A DNA stretch of 64,000 bases from Muribaculaceae bacterium. Its GTDB lineage: Bacteria > Bacteroidota > Bacteroidia > Bacteroidales > Muribaculaceae. The stretch lies in assembly GCA_017557425.1 (NCBI GenBank), contig JAFYYU010000016.1, positions 202,259-266,258 on the forward strand, in the 5' to 3' direction. Shown piece after piece: positions 9,041 through 19,862 of this stretch. Numbering within the stretch: position 1 is the stretch's first letter; each line of letters starts with the position of its first letter. The notes under the pieces are model-generated. The model was not told the DNA's origin. It made no database searches and saw only the letters and a list, made by a program, of their open reading frames with translations. Made by a program: the position numbers and the translations under genes.

Positions 9041-9844
9041 ATGGATGTAAAGAAAGTCTTATTTATATCGCAGGAAATCGCGCCTTACGTGCCTGAGCGC
9101 CGTTTGTCACAGATTGGCCGTATATTCCCTCAAGGAATTAAGGAGCAGGGTATTGAGGAGCGCACGTTTATGCCCAAATATGGCATGATTGCCGAACGCA
9201 GCAACCAATTGCATGAGATGATCAGGCTCTCGGGTATGAATGTGATCATTGATGATACCGACCATCCGCTCATTATCAAGGTAGCGACCTTGCAGCAGGC
9301 CCATTTCCAGGTATATTTCATTTACAATGAGGACTATTTTGCCAGTAGCCGCATTGATGAGCTGGAGATGAACTGCTCGATCGAGGATAATGATGAGCGC
9401 AGCATGTTCTTTGTGCGTGCCGTCATCGAGTCGATACGCAAGATGCGCTGGATTCCCGATATCATCCAGTGCACCGGTTGGATTTCGGCATTGGCGCCTG
9501 TTTACATCCGCGCGCTTTATGGTGACGATCCCTCGTTCCGTGACGCCAAAATTGTGACGGCATTGTTCAACGAGCAGCTGCCTGCTTCGCTGGATGAACG
9601 CCTCAGCGAGAAGATGCGCCAGGACGGACTTCCCAAGAGTGCCCTCAAGGCGATTGCCGGTAAATCGTTGAGCTACGACGAGCTGATGGCCTATTCGTTG
9701 AAGTACAGCGATGCCGTCATCAAGTGTGAGCAGGGGGTGAGCGACACCGTGCTCGAGGCTGCTGCATCGTTGCCCGCGTTGGATTTTGTCGATGACGATG
9801 ATGTCAACAAGGTGACGCAGTTCTATTCCTCTCTGTTCGACTAA
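9041..9844 (+). CDS. Stand-alone glycogen/starch synthase N-terminal (GT5-type) domain protein
   Basis: 267 residues beginning KKVLFISQEIAPYVPE, the KxGGLxDV-type opening of the starch-synthase catalytic domain. Matching later segments are GIEERTFMPKYG, HFQVYFIYNEDYF and PDIIQCTGWISALAPVYIRALY. A full GlgA is about 480-550 residues with a second GT1-like half that carries most ADP-glucose contacts; that half is absent. The usual KTGGL lysine loop is also changed (here PERRLSQIGR). Bacteroidetes carry this short form widely, commonly next to a DUF4270 gene as here. Whether it makes glycogen or only binds a partner or glucan is open. Confidence 0.8.
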   Translation: MDVKKVLFISQEIAPYVPERRLSQIGRIFPQGIKEQGIEERTFMPKYGMIAERSNQLHEMIRLSGMNVIIDDTDHPLIIKVATLQQAHFQVYFIYNEDYFASSRIDELEMNCSIEDNDERSMFFVRAVIESIRKMRWIPDIIQCTGWISALAPVYIRALYGDDPSFRDAKIVTALFNEQLPASLDERLSEKMRQDGLPKSALKAIAGKSLSYDELMAYSLKYSDAVIKCEQGVSDTVLEAAASLPALDFVDDDDVNKVTQFYSSLFD

Positions 9845-9898
9845 GACTCGACGGTACCACACGTTTTTTAAGTATTTGCTCTTATTCATTACGAGAAT

Positions 9899-11323
9899 AT
9901 GAAACATCTTTTCAAGATGATACTGGCAGCGCTTGTGCTGCTTGGCATGCATTCGTGCACCGATGAGACCATCGGTGTTTCTATCACCGATAGCGTGTCG
10001 TCTATTATCGAGGACTCGTCGTTTGTGATTACGGGTCACTCGGTCCTCAATGACCGTGTGCAGATGCGCACGACAACCAAGATGCTGGGCGACCTCAATG
10101 CCGCTGGATTCGGCCGTGTCACGGCATCGGCAGTGACCATGTGGATGCCGGCGTCCAAAATCGACACCGCCCGCCTCACTGTCCAGTCGCTTGACTCATG
10201 CCGCTTGAAACTGCGTTTGCCCGTTTATGGAGGCTATACCGGTAACGCCCAGGCGCCGATGCGCCTTGACGTTTATCGTCTCAACAAGACGTTGCCCAAC
10301 CCGATATACAGCGACTTTGACCCGACCGGATATTATGACAGCAATGACTTGCTCGCTTCAGAGTCCTATTCTCCCACGTCGGGATGGCTCGAGGTGAGCT
10401 CAACATCCTATTCTGAATCAACCAGCGGGGATACTGTGCGTGTCATTTCGGTGCCCATGCCGCTGACGTTGGCCCAAGAGATTTTTAGCGCCTATCTCAG
10501 CGATCCGTCACGTTTCTTGAATCCCAGGGATTTTGCAGATCTGTTCCCGGGCATTTATATCACCAATAGCTATGGCAGCGGGCATGTGCTGAACATCAAG
10601 GCCACCGAGTTGGATGTCTATTACCACCGTCATTGTATCGTCAATGACACGACCGAGGTGGACTCGACTTACAGCCAGACCTATCTGGCCTCTACCCCCG
10701 AGGTGGTCTCCAATAACATCATCCGCTATCAGATTGACGATGCCGTCAAGCAGATGGTCAATGCCGGTGAAGCCATTATCGCTGCTCCCGCGGGCTATGA
10801 AGTGCAGTTGCGCTTCCCCATCCAGGACATCATCGATAAGTACCGGGCCAATGTGGGCAACAGCCAGTCGATCATCAACAAGTTGTCGCTTGAGTTGCCG
10901 GTGAGCATTCCCGAGACCGAGTATGATATCCAGCCGCCCACCTATCTGTTGATGGTCAAGACGTCCAAGAAGGATGATTTTATCAATGGGGACAGTCTGG
11001 TGAACAACAAAGACTCGTTTTATGCCGTGTATGACGCCACTACGCGCAGCTACGTGTTCTCGGGTCTGCGCGACTATGTGATCAACATCATCAACAACCA
11101 GGGCGGCTTTGCCACCGAGGACGATTTTAACTTCACAGTCACGCCTGTTGATTTGACTACCTACACCTATCCGCAGTCCTATTCCTACTATTACTATAGT
11201 AGTAGTTCCGCAACGTCGGTAGTGACCAAAATATCGCCCATGGTATCGCGTCCGGCAATAGTAAGACTGCTGCTGGATAAAGCCAAAGTAAAGATGACTT
11301 ACAGCAAACAAATTGTGGATTAA
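9899..11323 (+). CDS. DUF4270 family lipoprotein
   Basis: 474 residues with a lipoprotein signal (LVLLGMHSC, Cys at about residue 19), so it is anchored in the outer or inner membrane. The mature part (SSFVITGHSVLNDRVQMRTTTKMLGDL, ...SAVTMWMPASKIDTARLTVQS) fits DUF4270, a Bacteroidetes-only family of roughly 450-550 residues with many beta strands. It lies 54 nt after the starch-synthase-like gene and is probably in its operon; this pairing recurs in Bacteroidales. The function is not known. Shortly before the C-terminus is a Tyr/Ser-rich run (SYSYYYYSSSSAT). Confidence 0.82.
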   Translation: MKHLFKMILAALVLLGMHSCTDETIGVSITDSVSSIIEDSSFVITGHSVLNDRVQMRTTTKMLGDLNAAGFGRVTASAVTMWMPASKIDTARLTVQSLDSCRLKLRLPVYGGYTGNAQAPMRLDVYRLNKTLPNPIYSDFDPTGYYDSNDLLASESYSPTSGWLEVSSTSYSESTSGDTVRVISVPMPLTLAQEIFSAYLSDPSRFLNPRDFADLFPGIYITNSYGSGHVLNIKATELDVYYHRHCIVNDTTEVDSTYSQTYLASTPEVVSNNIIRYQIDDAVKQMVNAGEAIIAAPAGYEVQLRFPIQDIIDKYRANVGNSQSIINKLSLELPVSIPETEYDIQPPTYLLMVKTSKKDDFINGDSLVNNKDSFYAVYDATTRSYVFSGLRDYVINIINNQGGFATEDDFNFTVTPVDLTTYTYPQSYSYYYYSSSSATSVVTKISPMVSRPAIVRLLLDKAKVKMTYSKQIVD

Positions 11324-11324
11324 G

Positions 11325-11356
11325 TTTGTTGGATTAGAAAAATAGTGCTACCTTTG
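11325..11356 (+). promoter_or_regulatory. Promoter for tRNA-Thr
   Basis: TTTG (11325-11328) begins just behind the DUF4270 stop; 20-nt spacer; TACCTTTG (11349-11356). The mature tRNA starts at 11389. Confidence 0.75.
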
Positions 11357-11388
11357 CACCCACATTGCAAATCATCGCAGTGCACCAA

Positions 11389-11464
11389 GCCGCAATAGCT
11401 CAGTCGGTAGAGCATTTCATTCGTAACGAAAAGGTCGCGGGTTCGAGTCCCGCTCGCGGCTCCA
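11389..11464 (+). tRNA. tRNA-Thr (anticodon CGT)
   Basis: 76 nt with D-arm GCTC...GAGC, anticodon loop TTCGTAA, T-arm GCGGG-TTCGAGT-CCCGC, discriminator T and encoded CCA (11462-11464). Acceptor pair 6-67 is an A-C mismatch and the pair closing the anticodon loop (31-39) is also A-C. Confidence 0.95.
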
Positions 11465-11537
11465 CAACAACGGGGAAACAACTGTCACACGATGGTTTTC
11501 CCCGATTGTTTTTTTAAAATGATGAGTAATAGCAGTT

Positions 11538-12281
11538 ATGGAAATCAGTGTTAAGGATTATATGGAGCGGCAGCCGGGGAATCCTAAGGTGGAGGTGACC
11601 GACCAGTTTTACCTGTGGATCGCCTTGCGGCTGGCCAAGCTGTGGGACGAGTCACCCTGGTTACGCGACCTCGATGACGAGATACGTCGCGATGTCGTAC
11701 TTGGCGTGACGGGCTATTTCCAGGACGTGGTGGCCGATGGCGGCATTTGGCGCTCATTCACCCGTTTGCACAATCACAGGCACGGTGCACCATTGCCCCA
11801 CTATGGCCGCGAAGAGGATTACATCGACTATGAACTGAACCGTGATGACGTGAAGTTCGTTATCTGGTGGACAATCAATGGCGAGGGTGGTGATGTCCTT
11901 GACGCGCATGACGCGGGGTTGGAGGCACTAGCCACTGCGTTCTATATGTTGCTTGAAGAGGAGTATGAGCAGGCGCCTGTCCCACGGCAGTTTTGCATCG
12001 CCAGCGAGGTGGATCTTGACAGCCCACTGGACGCCCAGCGCATTTATGATTACGCCTACTGGCTCTACTGGCGCAGCTTCCTGTTGCGGCCATCATCACA
12101 AGCCGTGATGCAACGCGCCACGCCCGAAGCCCATGACATCATAGCACGTGCCGGGGAGAGCGATGCCCGCCCGCTGCTGCTCGAACTCAACGAGCGCCTG
12201 ATGTTCAACGAGCCTGCCGGCCCCATCCCCTTGACCACCGCCCAATGGCTCCACCTCATCATCGACGACGAACTGCCGTAA
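11538..12281 (+). CDS. DUF3843-like protein of unknown function
   Basis: 247 residues, no signal peptide or membrane segment, strongly acidic and Trp/Tyr-rich. The opening EISVKDYMERQP...VTDQFYLWIALRLAKLW and the segment GYFQDVVADGGIWRSFTRLH...YIDYELNRDDVKFVIWW resemble the Bacteroides DUF3843 family as I remember it; family members I recall are longer, so this may be a short version. It lies 73 nt after tRNA-Thr and may be read from the same promoter. No enzyme motif is visible and I assign no function. Confidence 0.6.
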   Translation: MEISVKDYMERQPGNPKVEVTDQFYLWIALRLAKLWDESPWLRDLDDEIRRDVVLGVTGYFQDVVADGGIWRSFTRLHNHRHGAPLPHYGREEDYIDYELNRDDVKFVIWWTINGEGGDVLDAHDAGLEALATAFYMLLEEEYEQAPVPRQFCIASEVDLDSPLDAQRIYDYAYWLYWRSFLLRPSSQAVMQRATPEAHDIIARAGESDARPLLLELNERLMFNEPAGPIPLTTAQWLHLIIDDELP

Positions 12282-12283
12282 CC

Positions 12284-12318
12284 CTCTAGATAATCTAGAC
12301 CCTCTAGATTATCTAGAG
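12284..12318 (+). terminator. Palindromic hairpin after the DUF3843-like gene
   Basis: Perfect 16-bp stem (12284-12299 with 12303-12318) built from CTCTAGAT units, 3-nt loop, then AGTCGATAAAAA. It is AT-rich and lacks a T-run on the plus strand, so it may be a weak terminator. Confidence 0.5.
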
Positions 12319-12334
12319 AGTCGATAAAAACAAG

Positions 12335-12362
12335 TCACGCCGGCCCATTTGGGCTGGCGTGA
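12335..12362 (-). terminator. Terminator of secA
   Basis: TCACGCCGGCCCA (12335-12347) pairs with 12350-12362 with one wobble; on the minus strand it is followed by CTTGTTTTTATC, a good U-tract. Confidence 0.8.
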
Positions 12363-12385
12363 ACTCGTTGTTGTGGCGTGGTCTT

Positions 12386-15718
<3,333 letters not shown>

Positions 15719-15848
15719 TTCTAGTTATTATGTTTTGTCTGTTTTATTTTTTTCAAGCTGCAAAGATACAATTATTTAACCGATTTATACCTTTAATATA
15801 GGGATAAATCGACCGCGATGATGAAAAATGGCGGTTTATTGAGGTGGG

Positions 15849-17099
15849 TCAATGTTTGGAGGAAGTCGGGCCGCGGGTAGTCTGTCCTCCCAGCAAGACG
15901 TTGGTCAGCGAACGCGTCACCAGCGCCGTCATCAACGGGAAGAAGGCGATGTTGCCCACCTGGGGTTGCCACGGCCAGGCCAGCATCAGCAGGGCGACAA
16001 CCAGCGCATTCAAGGCGTGCAGCCATCGTGCGGCACCCCGTGTTTTCTTGAACCAGGGCAATACGGCCAGCAGCAGCAACAGGGGGTGGAGCCACACAAT
16101 ATTGATATTGGGCGAGGTGGCCTCATGGGTGGAAAAGAAGACGAGGAAAAAGAGGATGCAACCCGCCAGGCCGCCGATAGTGAACAGGATGGTGTCGAAC
16201 CAGCGGGACACGTCGCGGCGGCGCCAGTCACGGCACGTAATAAGCAGTGTCAAGGCCAATACGAGCAGGGCTACCGTCAAGGGGGAGATATACCATGGCG
16301 TGGGCGGCCTCACGTTGCCCTCGGTGCTCTTGTCGATGGGTACGGTAGTGGCTTTGACAAGCGGGACAGTCTCGCTGCCGGAGGTGATTGTCGCACCTGC
16401 TACAGCGTCCATGAGTATCATGGGGATGAACATCGTGGCCCGTTGGTCGAGAACGGTGTCCACGTCCCAGCCCAGCACCAGGTCGATGCCGAAGCGTTCC
16501 CACGCGTAGTTGCGGCAATAGTGTGCCAAAATGTCACGGTAAGTGACAGCGGTATCCTCCATCGCGGGATATTGCAGTCCCTCACCAGCCGCCATCTCGA
16601 TGATGTCGCGGGGGCGGGTAGAGCAGTTGTCACTCAAGAATTTATAGCGATAGGTGCGATTCTCGGGCTGAGCGTTATTCCACAGGAAGTCTCTTACCAT
16701 GATGGCCTTGTCCTGAGGCAGGTTCAGCTCCTGCTCGACCATGCGGCGCTCTTCCATGCCCAGAGTGGCATAGGCCCGTGGAACGGGTTGGCACAGATAG
16801 TCGGTCTTGCCAAGCATAAACCGCCACATGAACGCAGGGGCCTGGAAGTCGAACACGCCATAGTTGAAATACAGATCAACAGGGCCCTGGGTGACGCGAA
16901 TCTCGCTATGTCCCCAGATGTTGTGCGGCTCACTGCCAGGATAAAACGTAACAAGGCTCACGTGCACCGAATCCTCATCCTGCAGCCCTTGTGCCTCGGG
17001 GTGGATGTGCCGTGGCAGTTCAGGAGCGGCATCAAGTGTCCCTGTTGCACACAGGGCGCACAACACCGTCATGCAGTATGTTCTCAGAAGCCGTTGCAT
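15849..17099 (-). CDS. DUF4105/Lnb-type periplasmic domain protein with C-terminal membrane helices
   Basis: 416 residues: signal peptide (to about residue 25), then a papain-like-fold Lnb N-terminal periplasmic domain with VSLVTFYPGSEPHNIWGHSEIRV (conserved His), FNYGVFDF and FLSDNCSTRPRDIIE (conserved Asn-Cys-Ser). The C-terminal 150 residues hold about four or five hydrophobic helices from residue 265 on. The Lnb domain was named from lacto-N-biosidase chaperone-like proteins, and DUF4105 proteins are common in Bacteroidetes with unknown substrates. It does not share a transcript with secA, which lies downstream on the same strand but has its own promoter between the two genes. The function is not assigned. 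Confidence 0.8.
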   Translation of the reverse strand: MQRLLRTYCMTVLCALCATGTLDAAPELPRHIHPEAQGLQDEDSVHVSLVTFYPGSEPHNIWGHSEIRVTQGPVDLYFNYGVFDFQAPAFMWRFMLGKTDYLCQPVPRAYATLGMEERRMVEQELNLPQDKAIMVRDFLWNNAQPENRTYRYKFLSDNCSTRPRDIIEMAAGEGLQYPAMEDTAVTYRDILAHYCRNYAWERFGIDLVLGWDVDTVLDQRATMFIPMILMDAVAGATITSGSETVPLVKATTVPIDKSTEGNVRPPTPWYISPLTVALLVLALTLLITCRDWRRRDVSRWFDTILFTIGGLAGCILFFLVFFSTHEATSPNINIVWLHPLLLLLAVLPWFKKTRGAARWLHALNALVVALLMLAWPWQPQVGNIAFFPLMTALVTRSLTNVLLGGQTTRGPTSSKH

Positions 17100-17546
17100 C
17101 TCTATTCTGTAGTGATTCTAGCAAGAATGGTGCCAATCACAATGCAAAAATATATCATTTTCTTGAGTGAGCCGAGCAAATGTGCCATAAAAAAGGAAAA
17201 GTCCGACTCTCACGAGTGGGACTTTAAATTTTATGAATAGAATCTGTATAGAAAAGTGCAATCTCTCTTTTGGTGGTGCAAAGGACGCACTTTTTTTTAA
17301 AGCCACAAAATTTTTGACCTGAAAAACAAGATTATCATGCATTTTTTATCCTTTTTCGACAAGTCAGCCAGTGAATTAGCAACAGGCCGTGTCATCTGCT
17401 TTCATGGCAATGTTATGTCAAAAAAACAAAAAGTGTATCACAATGTTTGGCATTTCAAGAAATTGTCACTATATTTGTCACCAAAACAGAGAATAATTAA
17501 GCAAAAGGTTCAATAACCAAATTAAAACAATCAAATCAATTCAATT
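17100..17546. other. Divergent intergenic region between the DUF4105 and Gln-rich genes
   Basis: About 447 nt, AT-rich. It holds a -7-like TATTTTTG on the minus strand near 17147-17154 for the DUF4105 gene and the promoter of the Gln-rich gene at 17446-17477. No gene or structured RNA is recognised in the remaining part. Confidence 0.5.
17446..17477 (+). promoter_or_regulatory. Promoter of the Gln-rich small protein
   Basis: TTTG (17446-17449), exactly 20 nt, TATATTTG (17470-17477); start codon 70 nt downstream. Confidence 0.75.
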
Positions 17547-17888
17547 ATGGGATTACTTGACGAGATTACCAAAAAATTAGAGGAGGCCGCAAGACAGGCC
17601 CAGCAGCAACAGGGCGGCGGTTCCGTCGGTGGCGATGAAATTCCCAATCCGTGGGATAATCAAACGCAGCCGCCGCAGCAGCAACAGCAACAGGTTCCTA
17701 ACTATCCTCCTGGCTACCAACAGCAAGCGCCTAACCAGCAGCAGTATCAGCAACAATATCAAGCAATCATGCAGCAAATGCAGCAGTTGGTTCAGCAGGC
17801 CTATCAACTTGGCTATCAGTATGGCGTTCAGGTTGTCCAATCGGGTGGCTATCGTGCCGGCTTGATGGACGAGGCCCAAGAAAAGTAA
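17547..17888 (+). CDS. Gln-rich small protein of unknown function, 113 residues
   Basis: Starts MGLLDEITKKLEEAARQAQQQQ with no signal peptide: an amphipathic helix of about 20 residues, then a Gln/Pro/Asn/Tyr-rich middle (residues 20-70, about half Gln in places) and a hydrophobic C-terminal helix (MQQLVQQAYQLGYQYGVQVVQSGGYRAGLMDEAQ). It has a clean promoter and a terminator on each side, so it is a real, independently expressed gene. The composition is prion-like or intrinsically disordered. I do not recognise a family. Confidence 0.7.
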   Translation: MGLLDEITKKLEEAARQAQQQQGGGSVGGDEIPNPWDNQTQPPQQQQQQVPNYPPGYQQQAPNQQQYQQQYQAIMQQMQQLVQQAYQLGYQYGVQVVQSGGYRAGLMDEAQEK

Positions 17889-17910
17889 GTTTTCTACTTA
17901 CATCTCACAC

Positions 17911-17943
17911 CACCTTACTGCCTTCTTTATAGGTAGTGAGGTG
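17911..17943 (+). terminator. Hairpin after the Gln-rich gene
   Basis: CACCTTACTGCCT (17911-17923) pairs with 17931-17943 with two wobbles; a TTTT follows after TCGTG. A second, stronger hairpin lies at 17973-18005. Confidence 0.55.
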
Positions 17944-17972
17944 TCGTGTTTTCAAATAAGGCAGCAAAAAGA

Positions 17973-18005
17973 AAACCCGGTGAATCACAAGTGTTCGCCA
18001 GGTTT
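17973..18005. terminator. Bidirectional terminator between the Gln-rich gene and glnA
   Basis: AAACCCGGTGAA (17973-17984) pairs with TTCGCCAGGTTT (17994-18005). The plus strand continues CTTTTTTT and the minus strand TTCTTTTTG, so it can stop both convergent transcripts. Confidence 0.75.
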
Positions 18006-18029
18006 CTTTTTTTGGTGACGCAGTGGGCT

Positions 18030-19538
18030 TTAGCCGCACTGGAAGTACTCGTTGACAAGTTGGGAGGTGCGCTTGGGATCGTGCTCGATGTCGTGGCGCA
18101 GGGTGCGGTCATTGAACGAGCGCAGTTGCTGGATGATGCCGTCGATCATGTTGGCGCTGAAGACGCCTTTCTCCTCAAAGGCGGCGCGCAGTTTCTCCAG
18201 GCAGTCGGCACTGGCGACGCAGCTGTCGGGCAGGCAGTCGAGCTCATTGAGGCGCTTGGCGTTAGCCGCGTCATGGATGTTAACGTCAACATAGGTTTTC
18301 TCAGCCAATTCCAGGGCATTCTCCATCTCAAAGCCGTGGCGGCAGGCAACACACAGGCCGGCAAGCAGCTGGTAGATGTCGGCCGAGCCGTCCGGCGAGC
18401 GCATCTCGACGGTTTGTTTTTGCGTCGTATCGAAATTGCTGGCGGGCTCCAATGGGTTGGCCGTGCGGCACATGTCGGCGCCGGCGGTCCAGCCTAGCGG
18501 CACGCGCACGAGCACTGAGCGGTTGCGGTCACCCCAGCACACGTTGGTGGGAGCTTCCTGATGAGGCACCAGACGGAAGTACGACATCGGGTTCTTGTTG
18601 CCGAAGGCGGTGATGGCGGGTGCCAGATGCATCATGCCGGCGATAGCCTTGCGGGCCTCGTCGCTCAACACGCCCTTGTCGTTGATCATCATGTTGCGGC
18701 CGCCCTTCATCAAGCGCATGTGGACATGCAGACCCGAGCCGGCTTTGCCCGTGGTGATTTTCGGGGCAAAAGTAACGTTCAAGTCCTCACGGAAGGCCAG
18801 GTTGCGGATGACCCACTTAGCGACCATCAGCTGGTCGGCGGCATCCAGTACGGGCACGGGCAGGAACTCGATCTCGTTCTGCTCATAGACCACGCCGTCC
18901 TGCTCAAAGTTACCCACCTCGCTGTGGCCGTACTTGATCTGGCCACCGGCCTTGGCGATATAGTCCATGCAGCGCTGGCGGAAGCCGTTGGTCTTGGCAT
19001 AAGGCATCGACTCGTGGTAGCCGTGCTGATCACGTGCGGGATAGAAAGCGACTGAGGGACGGATGACGTAGTATTCCAGCTCACCCATGGCCTCATATTC
19101 CATGCCGGTTACCTCGCGGAAGGCCTGGGCAGCCTTGCGCAGTGTCTGCTCGGGCGAGCTCTCCAGCGGGTTGCCGTCCTTGTCAAAGAACGAGCACAGC
19201 ATGCACAGGGTGGGAATTTCGGCAAACGGGTCGAGGAAGGCGGTGCTGAACCTGGGCAGCACATACAGGTCGCTCGAGCTGGCCTCGATGAAGCTGAACA
19301 GGCTGGAGCCGTCCACACGCTCACCACACGAGAGGATGGTGCGCAGGTAATCCTTGCTGCTGATGACAAAGTTCAAGGTTTTCAACTTGCCGTCACCGCC
19401 GGGGTACATGAAGTTGACCATGCGGATGTCGTTCTCCTCAATGTAGCGGATGATGTCGGCCTTGGTGAACTCGCGCGGTTCTTTCTGCAGGTAGGCGACT
19501 ACCTGATTGGCATTAAGTGCCAGGATTTCGTTTTCCAA
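18030..19538 (-). CDS. glnA: Type I-like glutamine synthetase
   Basis: 502 residues. It joins ammonia to glutamate with ATP, the main nitrogen entry step. The beta-grasp N domain carries MVNFMYPGGDGKLKTLNFVI; the catalytic domain has GELEYYVI (metal Glu), KAGSGLHVHMRL (Asn/His-gate region), NRSVLVRVPLG and the EMRSPDGSADIYQLLAG arginine/glutamate segment. This about-500-residue form differs from classical GlnA (about 470) and from the 730-residue GlnN also common in Bacteroidetes. Its promoter is supplied by the end of a dispersed palindromic repeat (19656-19687), which gives a leader of about 110 nt. A bidirectional terminator follows. Confidence 0.88.
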   Translation of the reverse strand: MENEILALNANQVVAYLQKEPREFTKADIIRYIEENDIRMVNFMYPGGDGKLKTLNFVISSKDYLRTILSCGERVDGSSLFSFIEASSSDLYVLPRFSTAFLDPFAEIPTLCMLCSFFDKDGNPLESSPEQTLRKAAQAFREVTGMEYEAMGELEYYVIRPSVAFYPARDQHGYHESMPYAKTNGFRQRCMDYIAKAGGQIKYGHSEVGNFEQDGVVYEQNEIEFLPVPVLDAADQLMVAKWVIRNLAFREDLNVTFAPKITTGKAGSGLHVHMRLMKGGRNMMINDKGVLSDEARKAIAGMMHLAPAITAFGNKNPMSYFRLVPHQEAPTNVCWGDRNRSVLVRVPLGWTAGADMCRTANPLEPASNFDTTQKQTVEMRSPDGSADIYQLLAGLCVACRHGFEMENALELAEKTYVDVNIHDAANAKRLNELDCLPDSCVASADCLEKLRAAFEEKGVFSANMIDGIIQQLRSFNDRTLRHDIEHDPKRTSQLVNEYFQCG

Positions 19539-19655
19539 TTTCTAATAAGATGTTAATGGAAACCATTGATGCCTATTTGCTTAAAAATGAGATGGATGCA
19601 AGACAAACAAGCACATTGGCCTCACAGGTTAATTTATGTTTATGGTTCTGGGGGA

Positions 19656-19687
19656 CAAAGATAGTGCAAGCCGAGCGGAGTGCCAAA
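19656..19687 (-). promoter_or_regulatory. Promoter of glnA, formed by the end of a palindromic repeat
   Basis: On the minus strand: TTTG (19684-19687), 20-nt spacer, TATCTTTG (19656-19663). The -33 box is the first arm of the repeat's central stem and the -7 box its edge. Confidence 0.7.
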
Positions 19688-19860
19688 CAAAAAATCCATT
19701 TTTTTGTTTGCAATCCCGAGGCGCCGCCTATCTTGGCCGTAAGGCAACGGTCGTGCAAGCCGAGCGGAGTGCCAAACAAAAAATCCATTTTTTTGTTTGC
19801 AATCCCGAGGCGCCGCCTATCTTGGCCGTAAGGCAACGGTCGTGCAATCCCGAGGCGGGA
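19664..19860. repeat. Dispersed palindromic repeat, tandemly duplicated (89-bp period)
   Basis: Two complete copies begin at 19664 and 19753 and a third starts at 19842, each with GTGCAAGCCGAGCGGAGTGC, a perfect 11-bp stem (CAAACAAAAAA with TTTTTTGTTTG, 19684-19694 and 19700-19710 in the first copy) and CAATCCCGAGGCGCCGCC. The third is only about 19 nt: GTGCAA joined to TCCCGAGGCGGG. Related elements occur at 33541, 36953 and 47196. Only the copy next to glnA keeps an intact -7 box; the second has GACCGTTG there. Confidence 0.9.
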
Positions 19861-19862
19861 AA

